Below, one piece after another: positions 1-7,539 of a stretch of 64,000 bases of DNA. The notes under the pieces were generated by a model. It saw only the letters and a list, made by a program, of their open reading frames with translations. It was not told the DNA's origin and searched no databases. The translations under genes and the position numbers were made by a program. Source of the DNA: Penaeicola halotolerans. Lineage in GTDB: Bacteria > Bacteroidota > Bacteroidia > Cytophagales > Cyclobacteriaceae. The first letter of the stretch is position 1. The number at the start of each line of letters is the position of its first letter. The DNA lies in assembly GCF_016464625.1 (NCBI RefSeq), contig NZ_JAEAGO010000005.1, positions 62,001 through 126,000 of the forward strand. Direction: 5' to 3'.

Positions 1-29
1 GCAACATTCAATAAGAAAATAAATATATC

Positions 30-1952
30 ATGGGAAAAATAATTGGTATCGACTTAGGAACTACTAACTCTTGCGTAGCCGTAATGGAAGGTAACGAGCC
101 GGTAGTCATTCCTAACAGTGAAGGAAGAAGAACTACACCATCAATAGTAGCCTTCTTAGATAATGGCAATGGAGAGCGCAAAGTAGGTGATCCTGCTAAG
201 CGTCAAGCAATCACAAATCCTCAGAACACTATCAGCTCAGTGAAGCGATTCATGGGTAAGAAATTTTCTGAGATTTCAGAAGAGAAAAAACACGCTTCTT
301 ATAAAGTAGAAGCTGGATCTAATGACACAGTACGTGTCAGAATTGGAGACAGACTTTATACCCCACAAGAACTTTCTGCGATGATCCTTCAAAAAATGAA
401 GAGTACGGCAGAAGACTATCTAGGCACATCAGTAACAGAAGCAGTTGTAACTGTACCTGCTTACTTCAATGATGCAGAGCGTCAAGCCACTAAAGAAGCT
501 GGTCAGATCGCAGGTCTAGAAGTAAAGCGTATCATCAATGAGCCTACGGCTGCAGCTTTGGCTTATGGTTTGGATAAAAAAGACAAAGATCAAAAAATCG
601 CTGTTTATGACTTAGGTGGTGGTACTTTTGACGTGTCTATCTTAGAACTTGGTGATGGTGTATTCGAGGTAAAATCTACGAATGGTGACGTACACCTAGG
701 TGGTGATGACTTTGACCAAGTGATCATCAACTGGCTAGCTGAGGAGTTCAAATCAGAAGAGTCTATAGATCTACGTCAAGATCCTATGGCCTTACAGAGA
801 TTAAAAGAAGCTGCCGAGAAAGCTAAAATCGAGCTTTCTAGCTCTTCTAATACAGAGATCAACTTACCATACATCACAGCTACTCAGTCTGGCCCTAAGC
901 ACTTAGTGAGAAATCTGAGCAGAGCTAAATTTGAGCAGCTATCAGAAGACCTCGTACGTAGAACACTAGAGCCTTGCAAGCAAGCGCTTAAGGATTCTGG
1001 CTACAGTGCTTCTGATATAGATGAAGTTATCTTGGTCGGTGGATCTACTAGAATCCCTAAGATCCAAGAAGAGGTAGAGAAGTTCTTTGGTAAGAAGCCT
1101 TCAAAAGGTGTAAACCCTGATGAGGTTGTAGCGATCGGTGCTGCTATCCAAGGTGGTGTATTGACTGGTGAAGTCAAAGACGTACTCTTGCTAGACGTAA
1201 CACCTTTGGCACTTGGTATCGAGACGATGGGTGGTGTATTTACCAAACTGATTGAATCTAACACTACGATCCCTTCTAAGAAGTCGGAGGTATTCTCTAC
1301 TGCTGCTGACAACCAGCCGAGTGTAGAAATCCACGTACTTCAGGGTGAGCGCCCTATGGCTAAGGATAATAGAACCATCGGTAGATTCCACTTAGATGGT
1401 ATTCCTTCTGCCCCTAGAGGTGTGCCTCAGATCGAAGTGACTTTTGACATCGATGCCAATGGTATCCTCAACGTATCTGCTAAAGATAAAGGAACAGGCA
1501 AAGAGCAAAAGATCAGAATCGAAGCTTCTTCAGGACTATCTTCTGAAGAAATCGAAAAGATGAAGAAAGAAGCAGAAGCTAATGCCGCTTCTGATAAGGA
1601 AGAAAAAGAGCGTGTTGAAAAACTCAATGCAGCTGATACGATGATCTTCCAGACAGAAAAGCAGCTGAAAGAGTACGGTGAGAAGCTCTCTGCAGGTAAT
1701 AAATCCAACATCGAAGGTGCTCTCAAAAACTTGAAAGAGGCATTTGAGAAAAAAGACCTAGCCGCTATCGAGCCAGCTACAGAAGCTCTCAATAAAGCTT
1801 GGGAAGGTGCTGCACAAGAGATGTATGCCGCTACACAAGGTGCTGAAGGTGGCGCTCCAGGAGCAGATCCTAATGCATCCGCTCAAAACGCCAACAGTGG
1901 AGATGATGTCTCTGATGTGGAGTTTGAGGAAGTAGATGACTCTAAAAAATAA
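30..1952 (+). CDS. dnaK: Molecular chaperone DnaK (Hsp70)
   Basis: ATP-dependent cytosolic Hsp70 chaperone that binds exposed hydrophobic peptides together with DnaJ and GrpE. The 640-residue length is normal. The N-terminal nucleotide-binding domain (about residues 1-385) opens with the [13 protein letters not shown] phosphate loop and carries the [10 protein letters not shown] and GGSTRIP motifs. The substrate-binding domain and helical lid follow. The C-terminus is Gly/Ala/Asn-rich and ends in an acidic EFEEVD-type tail. Only 29 bases precede the start, so any heat-shock promoter is outside the window. A strong intrinsic terminator follows directly. Family assignment is certain. Confidence 0.99.
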   Translation: MGKIIGIDLGTTNSCVAVMEGNEPVVIPNSEGRRTTPSIVAFLDNGNGERKVGDPAKRQAITNPQNTISSVKRFMGKKFSEISEEKKHASYKVEAGSNDTVRVRIGDRLYTPQELSAMILQKMKSTAEDYLGTSVTEAVVTVPAYFNDAERQATKEAGQIAGLEVKRIINEPTAAALAYGLDKKDKDQKIAVYDLGGGTFDVSILELGDGVFEVKSTNGDVHLGGDDFDQVIINWLAEEFKSEESIDLRQDPMALQRLKEAAEKAKIELSSSSNTEINLPYITATQSGPKHLVRNLSRAKFEQLSEDLVRRTLEPCKQALKDSGYSASDIDEVILVGGSTRIPKIQEEVEKFFGKKPSKGVNPDEVVAIGAAIQGGVLTGEVKDVLLLDVTPLALGIETMGGVFTKLIESNTTIPSKKSEVFSTAADNQPSVEIHVLQGERPMAKDNRTIGRFHLDGIPSAPRGVPQIEVTFDIDANGILNVSAKDKGTGKEQKIRIEASSGLSSEEIEKMKKEAEANAASDKEEKERVEKLNAADTMIFQTEKQLKEYGEKLSAGNKSNIEGALKNLKEAFEKKDLAAIEPATEALNKAWEGAAQEMYAATQGAEGGAPGADPNASAQNANSGDDVSDVEFEEVDDSKK

Positions 1953-1970
1953 TGGGTAAAACCCCATATC

Positions 1971-2000
1971 AAGCGCGGGGATCTTCCTCGCGCTTTTTTT
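1971..2000 (+). terminator. Intrinsic terminator of dnaK
   Basis: An 11-bp stem (one G-T wobble) with a 3-base loop spans 1971-1995 and runs into eight T. It lies 18 bases after the dnaK stop. It ends exactly where the upstream-most ATG of the next gene (2001) would begin, which argues for the later start of that gene. Confidence 0.9.
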
Positions 2001-2018
2001 ATGCATAAAGAAAATGTG

Positions 2019-2393
2019 ATGGAACTAACGGCTGAAAACAAACTAAGAAAACTCATCATTGTAGGAGATCGCGTGTTGATCAAAATCAAAAAATCCTCTG
2101 AGAAAACGACCAGTGGACTCTATCTACCGCCTGGTGTACAGGAAAAAGAAAAAGTCCAGCAAGGCTACATCATTAAGGCAGGACCAGGCTATCCTATTCC
2201 AATGGCTGTGGAAGATGATGAACCTTGGAAGGAAAAAGATGAAAATGTAAAATACATCCCACTGCAAGCTAAAGAAGGTGATTTGGCTATCTTCTTACTA
2301 GCAGGCGTGACAGAAGTGATGTATCAGGGAGAGAAATACTACATTGTCTCTCAAAACTCCATTCTTATGCTTGAAAGAGAAGAAGCTTTATAA
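2019..2393 (+). CDS. GroES-like co-chaperone family protein
   Basis: Small protein of the Cpn10/GroES fold, recognised from the central stretch VGDRVLIKIKK...SGLYLPPG and the C-terminal VMYQGEKYYIV...ILMLERE pattern. At about 124 residues it is longer than true GroES (about 95) because of an acidic insertion around residues 60-85. No groEL is adjacent, so this is not the classical groES-groEL operon; similar GroES-like proteins beside dnaK occur in Bacteroidota. The frame is open from an ATG at 2001, but that codon abuts the poly-T of the dnaK terminator, so I choose the ATG at 2019. Whether it caps GroEL or has another role is unknown. Confidence 0.85.
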   Translation: MELTAENKLRKLIIVGDRVLIKIKKSSEKTTSGLYLPPGVQEKEKVQQGYIIKAGPGYPIPMAVEDDEPWKEKDENVKYIPLQAKEGDLAIFLLAGVTEVMYQGEKYYIVSQNSILMLEREEAL

Positions 2394-2395
2394 GC

Positions 2396-2431
2396 AAAAG
2401 GGCTGTGATGATCAAATCACAGCCCTTTTTT
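2396..2431. terminator. Bidirectional terminator between the GroES-like gene and hemB
   Basis: A 14-bp stem (AAAAGGGCTGTGAT with its complement) around a short loop, with A-run and T-run flanks. It sits between two convergent genes and can stop transcription in either direction. Confidence 0.88.
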
Positions 2432-2451
2432 ATTCGTCTATATAAATGATA

Positions 2452-3435
2452 TCAACCTTTTACCAGTTGCGCATATTCCTTGGCAAAATAGCTCAAGATT
2501 ACATTGGCACCTGCGCGTTTGATACTCAAAAGTGTCTCTAGCATCGCTCGCTCTCCATCTAGCCAGCCTCGCTGAGCAGAAGCCTTGATCATGGCATACT
2601 CCCCACTGACATTATAAGCGGCTATGGGTAAGTGGCTATGATCTCTCAGTACTTTGATGATGTCTAGATAAGCTAAGGCAGGCTTGACCATCAGAAAATC
2701 TGCTCCCTCCATAGTATCCAATTCTGCTTCGATGAGTGCTTCTCTTTGATTGGCAGGATCCATCTGATAGGTCTTTTTATCTCCATGCTTGGGGGCTGAA
2801 TCTAACGCATCTCTGAATGGCCCATAAAATGCACTTGCATACTTTGCAGTATATGACATGATAGAGACATTGGTAAATCCCTCTTGGTCTAACACCTCTC
2901 GGATATAGCCCACTCGACCGTCCATCATGTCTGAAGGTCCCAGTATATCAGCTCCTGCTCTAGCTTGCGCCAAAGCCATTTTGCCTAGAATCTCTAGCGT
3001 CTCATCATTGAGTATTTGCCCATCTTGGACAAGTCCATCATGTCCATCACTGCTATATGGATCCATAGCCACATCTGTCATCAAGGCTACTTCGGGAAAT
3101 CGCTGCTTGATCGCCCTGAGTGCCTTCAGATAAAAAGTATCTGGATTATGACTTTCTGTCGCATATTTATCCTTCTTGCTTTCTGGATAGGCTGGGAAGA
3201 CATCAAAGGCTTTGATCCCGAGCTTGAGACAGTCCTCAATTTCTTTCAATAGTAAATCTTCTGAGTATCTGTAAATACCAGGCATAGAAGCTACTTCTAC
3301 TTTCTGATTGGTACCTTCGATCAAAAAGAGTGGAAAAATAAAGTCCTTGGTGGATAATCGTGTCTCCTCTACCATGTCTCTGATAGCGGCTGATTTTCTA
3401 TTTCTTCTAGGTCTGCTGTATTGCATCATGATCAT
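2452..3435 (-). CDS. hemB: Porphobilinogen synthase (delta-aminolevulinic acid dehydratase)
   Basis: Condenses two 5-aminolevulinate molecules to porphobilinogen in tetrapyrrole (heme) synthesis. The 327-residue length is typical. The Schiff-base lysines are visible in SYTAKYASAFYGPF and in MVKPALAYLD. The region that carries three zinc-binding cysteines in zinc-type enzymes reads DVAMDPYSSDGHDG, with no cysteine, so this is the magnesium-type subclass. The first codons read M-I-M-M-Q; translation may start at the third or fourth residue (MMQYSRPRRNRK). An exact minus-strand -10 type box (TATCTTTG, 3450-3457) lies just upstream. Heme made here would feed the cytochrome c maturation genes near 55-60 kb. 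Confidence 0.97.
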   Translation of the reverse strand: MIMMQYSRPRRNRKSAAIRDMVEETRLSTKDFIFPLFLIEGTNQKVEVASMPGIYRYSEDLLLKEIEDCLKLGIKAFDVFPAYPESKKDKYATESHNPDTFYLKALRAIKQRFPEVALMTDVAMDPYSSDGHDGLVQDGQILNDETLEILGKMALAQARAGADILGPSDMMDGRVGYIREVLDQEGFTNVSIMSYTAKYASAFYGPFRDALDSAPKHGDKKTYQMDPANQREALIEAELDTMEGADFLMVKPALAYLDIIKVLRDHSHLPIAAYNVSGEYAMIKASAQRGWLDGERAMLETLLSIKRAGANVILSYFAKEYAQLVKG

Positions 3436-3449
3436 CGGATTTTATGGCA

Positions 3450-3457
3450 CAAAGATA
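3450..3457 (-). promoter_or_regulatory. Candidate -7 promoter box for hemB
   Basis: Reads TATCTTTG on the minus strand, an exact match to the Bacteroidota -7 consensus TAnnTTTG, 15 bases before the hemB open frame. No TTG was found at the ideal 19-base spacing, so the -33 element is weak or absent. Confidence 0.5.
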
Positions 3458-3520
3458 AGGGAAGCCCTGTAAAAGAACTGCATGAAAAGCAAAAAGGAGG
3501 TTTGAACCCTCCTTTCCAGA

Positions 3521-4060
3521 TCAAACCCCGACAAAGGCCTTGATTTTTGAGATATTTGCTGGCGAAGCACCGATGAGTACTTGGTCTACCCTACCATCAG
3601 GAGTGATCAATATGTGAATGGGTATGGATTGACCTCCTCCTTTGATGTCTAGGTTCATGATATACTCCACTAAGGCCATGTCTCCAAATATCTTTTGATA
3701 ATCAAAGACAAAGTCAGGCTTCTGTTCCAAGAACTTATCATATACCGCTGGCTCTTCATTGGAGATAGCCAAAAAGAAAAATCTGCTAGGATCTGCCTCT
3801 GCTACGATCTCATTGAGATCTGGGATCTCCATGAGGCATGGCCCACACCATGTTGCCCAAGCATTGACCACCATAGATCGCCCTTGTGTGAAAGCCTGTA
3901 AAGAATCTGGCAGCAAGCTAGTGATCACCTCATGGTGATTGACTCCTTCTAAAGCAGCTAATTTTTCACGCTCTGCTTTGCTGATGACTGACTGACTCCA
4001 ATAGGCAATCGCTATGAAAAATAGGACTCCAATGCCTATTATTAAATATGGCTTTTTCAT
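3521..4060 (-). CDS. Membrane-anchored thioredoxin-like (TlpA/ResA type) protein
   Basis: Predicted extracytoplasmic thiol-disulfide oxidoreductase of 179 residues. An N-terminal hydrophobic anchor (about residues 4-22) is followed by a thioredoxin fold with the active site WCGPC (cysteines 72 and 75) and the family signature NAWATWCGPC. The cis-proline region GGQSIPIHILI is present. The stop codon of the upstream ABC permease gene is one base before this start, so the three genes 5512 to 3521 are one operon. Its partner could be the exported cargo of that transporter or a cytochrome c/CcmG-like thiol pathway; the sequence does not decide. No dedicated ccmG was seen in the window. Confidence 0.88.
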   Translation of the reverse strand: MKKPYLIIGIGVLFFIAIAYWSQSVISKAEREKLAALEGVNHHEVITSLLPDSLQAFTQGRSMVVNAWATWCGPCLMEIPDLNEIVAEADPSRFFFLAISNEEPAVYDKFLEQKPDFVFDYQKIFGDMALVEYIMNLDIKGGGQSIPIHILITPDGRVDQVLIGASPANISKIKAFVGV

Positions 4061-4061
4061 C

Positions 4062-4814
4062 TTAATAGTCTGTTTTTTGGATTTTCATATATGGAACAAA
4101 TAGCAAGATCAGCATGGTCATACCGAAAGTAAAATAAGCCCAATCACTGATGAATGGTGTATTGGTCATGAAGTTATCGATCACTGTAGTAGGCAAGAAG
4201 TTACTGATATTATTAGAATTTCCACTAGCTGTAGCACTCACTTTAGCGATCAAGTCTAGGATAGTTTCTAGCACACTCCACGCAAAGTACAGGACAAGTC
4301 CTAAGATGACTTTGCCCATCAATGTAATCCAAAATGCCGCTAAGATCCCTTTGGCCAAAAAACCAAAAACTACTCCCAAAAACTGCCCAGTGGTAAAATC
4401 TCCAAAGAAGCTAATTGGGTTTAACCCTACAAATAAGGCACTACAAAAAGCAGTCAGCAGCCATGTAACTAAGAACAACCCCCACACTAGTTTGACTTGA
4501 ATAAACTGTGCGGTGTATATATCATCTCGGGTGTAGCCATTGATCAGACGCTTTCTATTAGACTGATTGGTGCGCTCACGAGAAATGGTGAGCATGACCA
4601 TGATAACAATCAATAGTGTCCCTATTGAAGCAGACACTTGTAAGAAAAAATCAGGTGTAAAGACTGCCTCAGCAGACCTACCAGCATCTATTTGGAATAC
4701 TGTAGAGAAGAAACTTATTGCAGTGATCAAAAGAAAATAAAGCGCTAATATGATGTAAACCTCTAGTCTTTGAAGTTTGTACCATTCGATTTTGAGTAAT
4801 TGTAAAGTGCTCAT
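4062..4814 (-). CDS. ABC transporter permease (ABC-2 type)
   Basis: A 250-residue integral membrane protein with about six hydrophobic segments (around residues 18-38, 55-75, 105-130, 140-160, 165-185, 225-245), typical of ABC-2 exporter permeases. It starts five bases after the stop of the ATP-binding subunit and is followed one base later by a thioredoxin-like gene. The N-terminus (STLQLLKIEWYKL) is the usual cytosolic lead-in of this family. The substrate is unknown. No close named subfamily is recognised. Confidence 0.85.
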   Translation of the reverse strand: MSTLQLLKIEWYKLQRLEVYIILALYFLLITAISFFSTVFQIDAGRSAEAVFTPDFFLQVSASIGTLLIVIMVMLTISRERTNQSNRKRLINGYTRDDIYTAQFIQVKLVWGLFLVTWLLTAFCSALFVGLNPISFFGDFTTGQFLGVVFGFLAKGILAAFWITLMGKVILGLVLYFAWSVLETILDLIAKVSATASGNSNNISNFLPTTVIDNFMTNTPFISDWAYFTFGMTMLILLFVPYMKIQKTDY

Positions 4815-4819
4815 GCGAC

Positions 4820-5512
4820 TTAAAATTTGGTTGAAAAAATGCTTTCCAAGTCAAGGTTCTGTGCCTTGATCTCCTCTTTGCTGCCATAGAATACTACCTT
4901 GCCATTGCGTAGCATCAAGAAATGTGTGCAGACCTTCTCGATCTCGTCTAAGTAGTGGCTTGAGAGCATGATGGTCTTGCCCTGTTCTTGCAGGTGAAAA
5001 ATCAATTCTCTGATAAATCTGATCCCATCAGGATCTAGTCCATTGGTTGGTTCGTCCATGATGACCAGCTCTGGATCTGTCAGCAAAGCATCTGCAATCT
5101 CAAGTCGCTTACGCATTCCGTAGGAGAACTTGTTGAAAGTACGCTTGCCAGCCTGTCTGAGGTCTACCTTATCGATCAACTCGGTGACACGACTAAGGTC
5201 TACGCCCTTGGTCATGGCTGAGATTGTGAGGTTCTTATGTGCAGAGAAGTCATTGTAAAAAGCCCCCTGATCCATGATGATGCCCATCTTGTTTCTGATG
5301 CCATCGAGGTTTTCTTGATCAAAGACTCGCATCTCCCCTGAGGTCTTTTTCCTCAAACCCAGTAGCATGCTGAATAGGGTAGTTTTTCCACTTCCATTGG
5401 GGCCGATCACCCCTAGGACTTGACCTTTTTCTAGGTGAAAACTCACGCCATCTACAGCTACAAAGGAGCCATATTTTTTGGTGAGGTTTTTAGTTTCTAT
5501 GATTGTTGACAT
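4820..5512 (-). CDS. ABC transporter ATP-binding protein
   Basis: Nucleotide-binding subunit of 230 residues that powers the adjacent ABC-2 permease. Walker A is GPNGSGKTT (about residue 37), the signature motif is SYGMRKRLEIADAL, Walker B is LVIMDEP, and the switch histidine lies in MLSSHYLDE. It resembles the CcmA/NatA/drug-exporter group. It is the first gene of a three-gene operon (ATPase, permease, thioredoxin-like). The 534-base region upstream holds an 11-bp repeat array and a stem-loop described separately. The exported substrate cannot be inferred from the sequence. Confidence 0.93.
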   Translation of the reverse strand: MSTIIETKNLTKKYGSFVAVDGVSFHLEKGQVLGVIGPNGSGKTTLFSMLLGLRKKTSGEMRVFDQENLDGIRNKMGIIMDQGAFYNDFSAHKNLTISAMTKGVDLSRVTELIDKVDLRQAGKRTFNKFSYGMRKRLEIADALLTDPELVIMDEPTNGLDPDGIRFIRELIFHLQEQGKTIMLSSHYLDEIEKVCTHFLMLRNGKVVFYGSKEEIKAQNLDLESIFSTKF

Positions 5513-5780
5513 GTATGTGTGTTATTTAAAAAATTGAGCTGACGCTAAGCGAAGCTTTTGATTAAACTTATCAAGGCTAATATATCAATCTTTGGTTGAA
5601 AATCTACTGAGGGGAGTTGGAAAATAGAGGAAGTTTAAATTCTATGCTTCAAATAGTCGCATGCTACCAGCTTTAGGTTTCAATCAATGGCTCTTAACCT
5701 ACAAAGCAGGGTTGCGCTAAATCATCTTACCCTAAGACATGGCTTAGTATGCCCTTTAACACGGGGAATACTCAAGGTAT

Positions 5781-5813
5781 CCTTGGTGTTGCATTGGTGT
5801 TGTATTGGTGTTT
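5781..5813 (-). repeat. Three 11-bp direct repeats (ATTGGTGTTGT type)
   Basis: Units 5781-5791, 5792-5802 and 5803-5813 read CCTTGGTGTTG, CATTGGTGTTG and TATTGGTGTTT. On the minus strand the unit is ACAACACCAAT. The 11-base period keeps the units on one DNA face, as expected for a multi-site operator. The unit matches the array in the susC-regulator gap (ACTACATCAAT) at 9 of 11 positions. Confidence 0.75.
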
Positions 5814-5825
5814 CTCTTCAAAAAA

Positions 5826-5870
5826 TTGCCTTTCGAGCACCTATTGAGCGGGTGCTAAATTGAAAGACAA
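5826..5870. other. Candidate bulged stem-loop
   Basis: Outer arms TTGCCTTTC (5826-5834) and GAAAGACAA (5862-5870) pair with one mismatch. Inner arms AGCACC (5836-5841) and GGTGCT (5851-5856) pair perfectly around a 9-base loop. No T-run follows on either side, so it is not an ordinary terminator. It could be part of a leader or small RNA. Confidence 0.4.
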
Positions 5871-5997
5871 AGGATATTCCAATAGCTCAAAGATCGGTGA
5901 AAATAAGGAGCAAAAACTGCACCAATAACGGTTTATAAAATGGGTTTTGACTTTTAAAAAAATCATCAAAATGATTGCAGAGAGGCGCAGCAAAAAA

Positions 5998-6025
5998 ATA
6001 GCCCACGGTTTAAACCGTGGGCTAT
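5998..6025 (-). terminator. Intrinsic terminator of the porin gene
   Basis: Perfect 28-bp palindrome centred on GTTTAAAC, 22 bases after the porin stop codon. On the minus strand it is followed by a T-rich run (TATTTTTTTG), so it terminates the porin transcript. Confidence 0.88.
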
Positions 6026-6046
6026 AAAATTTCCTTGATTTCTTTA

Positions 6047-7276
6047 TTAAAAATTAACCTGCGCTTGTAGTCTTAAGAGGCTTCCTTTTTGACGATTATC
6101 CAGGTTGAGGGAGTTTTCAAATGTACGGTCAGAGAAAGTGTACATCGCAACTAATTCAAAGTTCTTGTGGGGTTGCCACTCCACGCCTATCTCCTGTTCA
6201 TTGACACGGTGTTTGGTCGCATCGAGTTCGTGTTTTTTACCCCCTGCATAGTAGTGCCATCTGGCAAATGGAATGAAGGTGTCTCCTCCCTTTTTGATAT
6301 AATATGAGGTCATAATGTAGCCTCCCTGAAGCGGTTTATCCTCTACATTGAGCGTCTCGGTATCAAACTCGGGACCTCTACCGAAGTTGTATTCCGCTTG
6401 GATACCAAAAGGCTGCGGATATAGGACAAAAGATGCTCCGTAGCGGTACTCTCTAAACTCTGTCTGCGCAAGGGGATCTGTGGTATTGCGGTTGATGACA
6501 AACTCTCCAGTGTAACCCTGAAGCGAGCCCTCAATGATCTGTCCAGATGGTAGTTCAAATGGATAAGTAGCACGCATCACGATGTGCGGAGTGCTATTCC
6601 GCTCTGGCTGATTGGCAGTCTGTCCATTGTAAATCCCTAATCCAAATACTCCATAGTCACCTGAGCCTTTGAGTCCTGAAGAGACTAATTGACTGAATCG
6701 TCTTCTGATCTTCTCAGGCGCATAATAAAACATCAATCCAATGTCTCGCTCATTGGCTACGGCACTATTGAGCCCGTCATTACGATCGAGTGGAATCCTG
6801 TTTTGGCTCGACTGCAAATTCTCAAAGCCAAAAGGCACTTTACTTTGACCAATGCGTACTCTAAAACGCTTCTTGGCATCTATGGCTAAATCAAAATACG
6901 CATCTCTTATCTGGGCAAAATTATTCCCCCCTGAGGCAAAATCAGGCTGGATGTAAAAGTAAACCCTCGGGTGTATGTCTCCATAAAAAATCATTCGGAT
7001 TCGTCTAAAGAAAAATCCACCATTTTCTCCCCAAGAGCGATCACATTGATCGCAAGAGAGATCTGGATTTGTTTCAAACAATCTGTTGTATCGCAGCTGT
7101 GCATAGCCTCGATACTGGATAGACTCAAACCATGGTGTCTTGACAGACGATCCCAAGGCTGAATTCTGCTCGGCATTTTGACCCAATACCTGACCGCAGA
7201 TCGTACCAAACAGTACGATAAGTAGTAACTTTTTCACGCGCTTGATTTTAATGTGAATTAATGGTGACCCGTACAT
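6047..7276 (-). CDS. Outer-membrane porin, OprO/OprP (phosphate-selective porin) family
   Basis: Predicted outer-membrane beta-barrel of about 400 residues with a cleavable signal peptide (LLLIVLFGTICGQVLGQ). Family hallmarks are the FFFRRIRMIFYGDIHPRVYFYIQPDF strand pair near residue 85, shown here only in part as RRIRMIFYGDI, then RIGQSKVPFGFENL and a C-terminal amphipathic strand ending in a terminal phenylalanine (LRLQAQVNF). The frame opens at an ATG (7276), but a GTG at 7237 directly precedes the lysine-rich signal peptide (VKKLLLIV) and is an attractive alternative start. Phosphate or anion specificity is a family label, not shown here. No phosphate-uptake genes lie nearby. Confidence 0.88.
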   Translation of the reverse strand: MYGSPLIHIKIKRVKKLLLIVLFGTICGQVLGQNAEQNSALGSSVKTPWFESIQYRGYAQLRYNRLFETNPDLSCDQCDRSWGENGGFFFRRIRMIFYGDIHPRVYFYIQPDFASGGNNFAQIRDAYFDLAIDAKKRFRVRIGQSKVPFGFENLQSSQNRIPLDRNDGLNSAVANERDIGLMFYYAPEKIRRRFSQLVSSGLKGSGDYGVFGLGIYNGQTANQPERNSTPHIVMRATYPFELPSGQIIEGSLQGYTGEFVINRNTTDPLAQTEFREYRYGASFVLYPQPFGIQAEYNFGRGPEFDTETLNVEDKPLQGGYIMTSYYIKKGGDTFIPFARWHYYAGGKKHELDATKHRVNEQEIGVEWQPHKNFELVAMYTFSDRTFENSLNLDNRQKGSLLRLQAQVNF

Positions 7277-7479
7277 TAATCTAGCGCAAATAAAAGCGGT
7301 ATTTATGGTAATAATGTTATCTCAATATTATACTTGATTAACATATTGTTAATGTTACGAATAATATTTGGAGGAGAGTGCGCTTCGCATTTTACTTTTC
7401 ATTAAGAAACCTCAACAATCGCCTAGAATCAAAAGAATCGACTTGTTAAGCGAATGTTAAGTTGAATATTTTGATGACA

Positions 7480-7512
7480 TAAAAAAAAAGGTACCAGAAA
7501 ATCTGGTACCTT
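7480..7512 (-). terminator. Intrinsic terminator of rocD
   Basis: A 10-bp stem AAGGTACCAG/CTGGTACCTT around a 5-base loop (7488-7512), followed on the minus strand by nine or more T. It lies 28 bases beyond the rocD stop. Confidence 0.9.
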
Positions 7513-7539
7513 ATATAGTTTCCTTGAAGGAAGAATCTT

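Larger units (their letters stand above)
5513..6046. other. 534-bp gene-free region with repeat array, stem-loop and terminator
   Basis: No convincing coding frame. It contains three 11-bp direct repeats at 5781-5813, a bulged stem-loop at 5826-5870 and a perfect 28-bp palindromic terminator at 5998-6025. It lies upstream of the minus-strand ABC operon and downstream of the minus-strand porin gene, so it is unusually long for a simple promoter region in this compact window. Confidence 0.7.

Noticed and set aside
1001-1792. Antisense open frames within dnaK
   Set aside because: Shadows of the dnaK codon pattern with no domain or start signal. The same applies to opposite-strand frames in carB, rho, susC and the other large genes.
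5998-6025. Perfect 28-bp palindrome as a possible protein-binding or recombination site
   Set aside because: Its position 22 bases after the porin stop and the minus-strand T-run explain it as a terminator.
7337-7353. Inverted repeat ATTAACA-TAT-TGTTAAT upstream of the porin gene
   Set aside because: A 7-bp A+T-rich repeat is not rare in such DNA and no regulator is nearby; it could be an operator but evidence is too thin.
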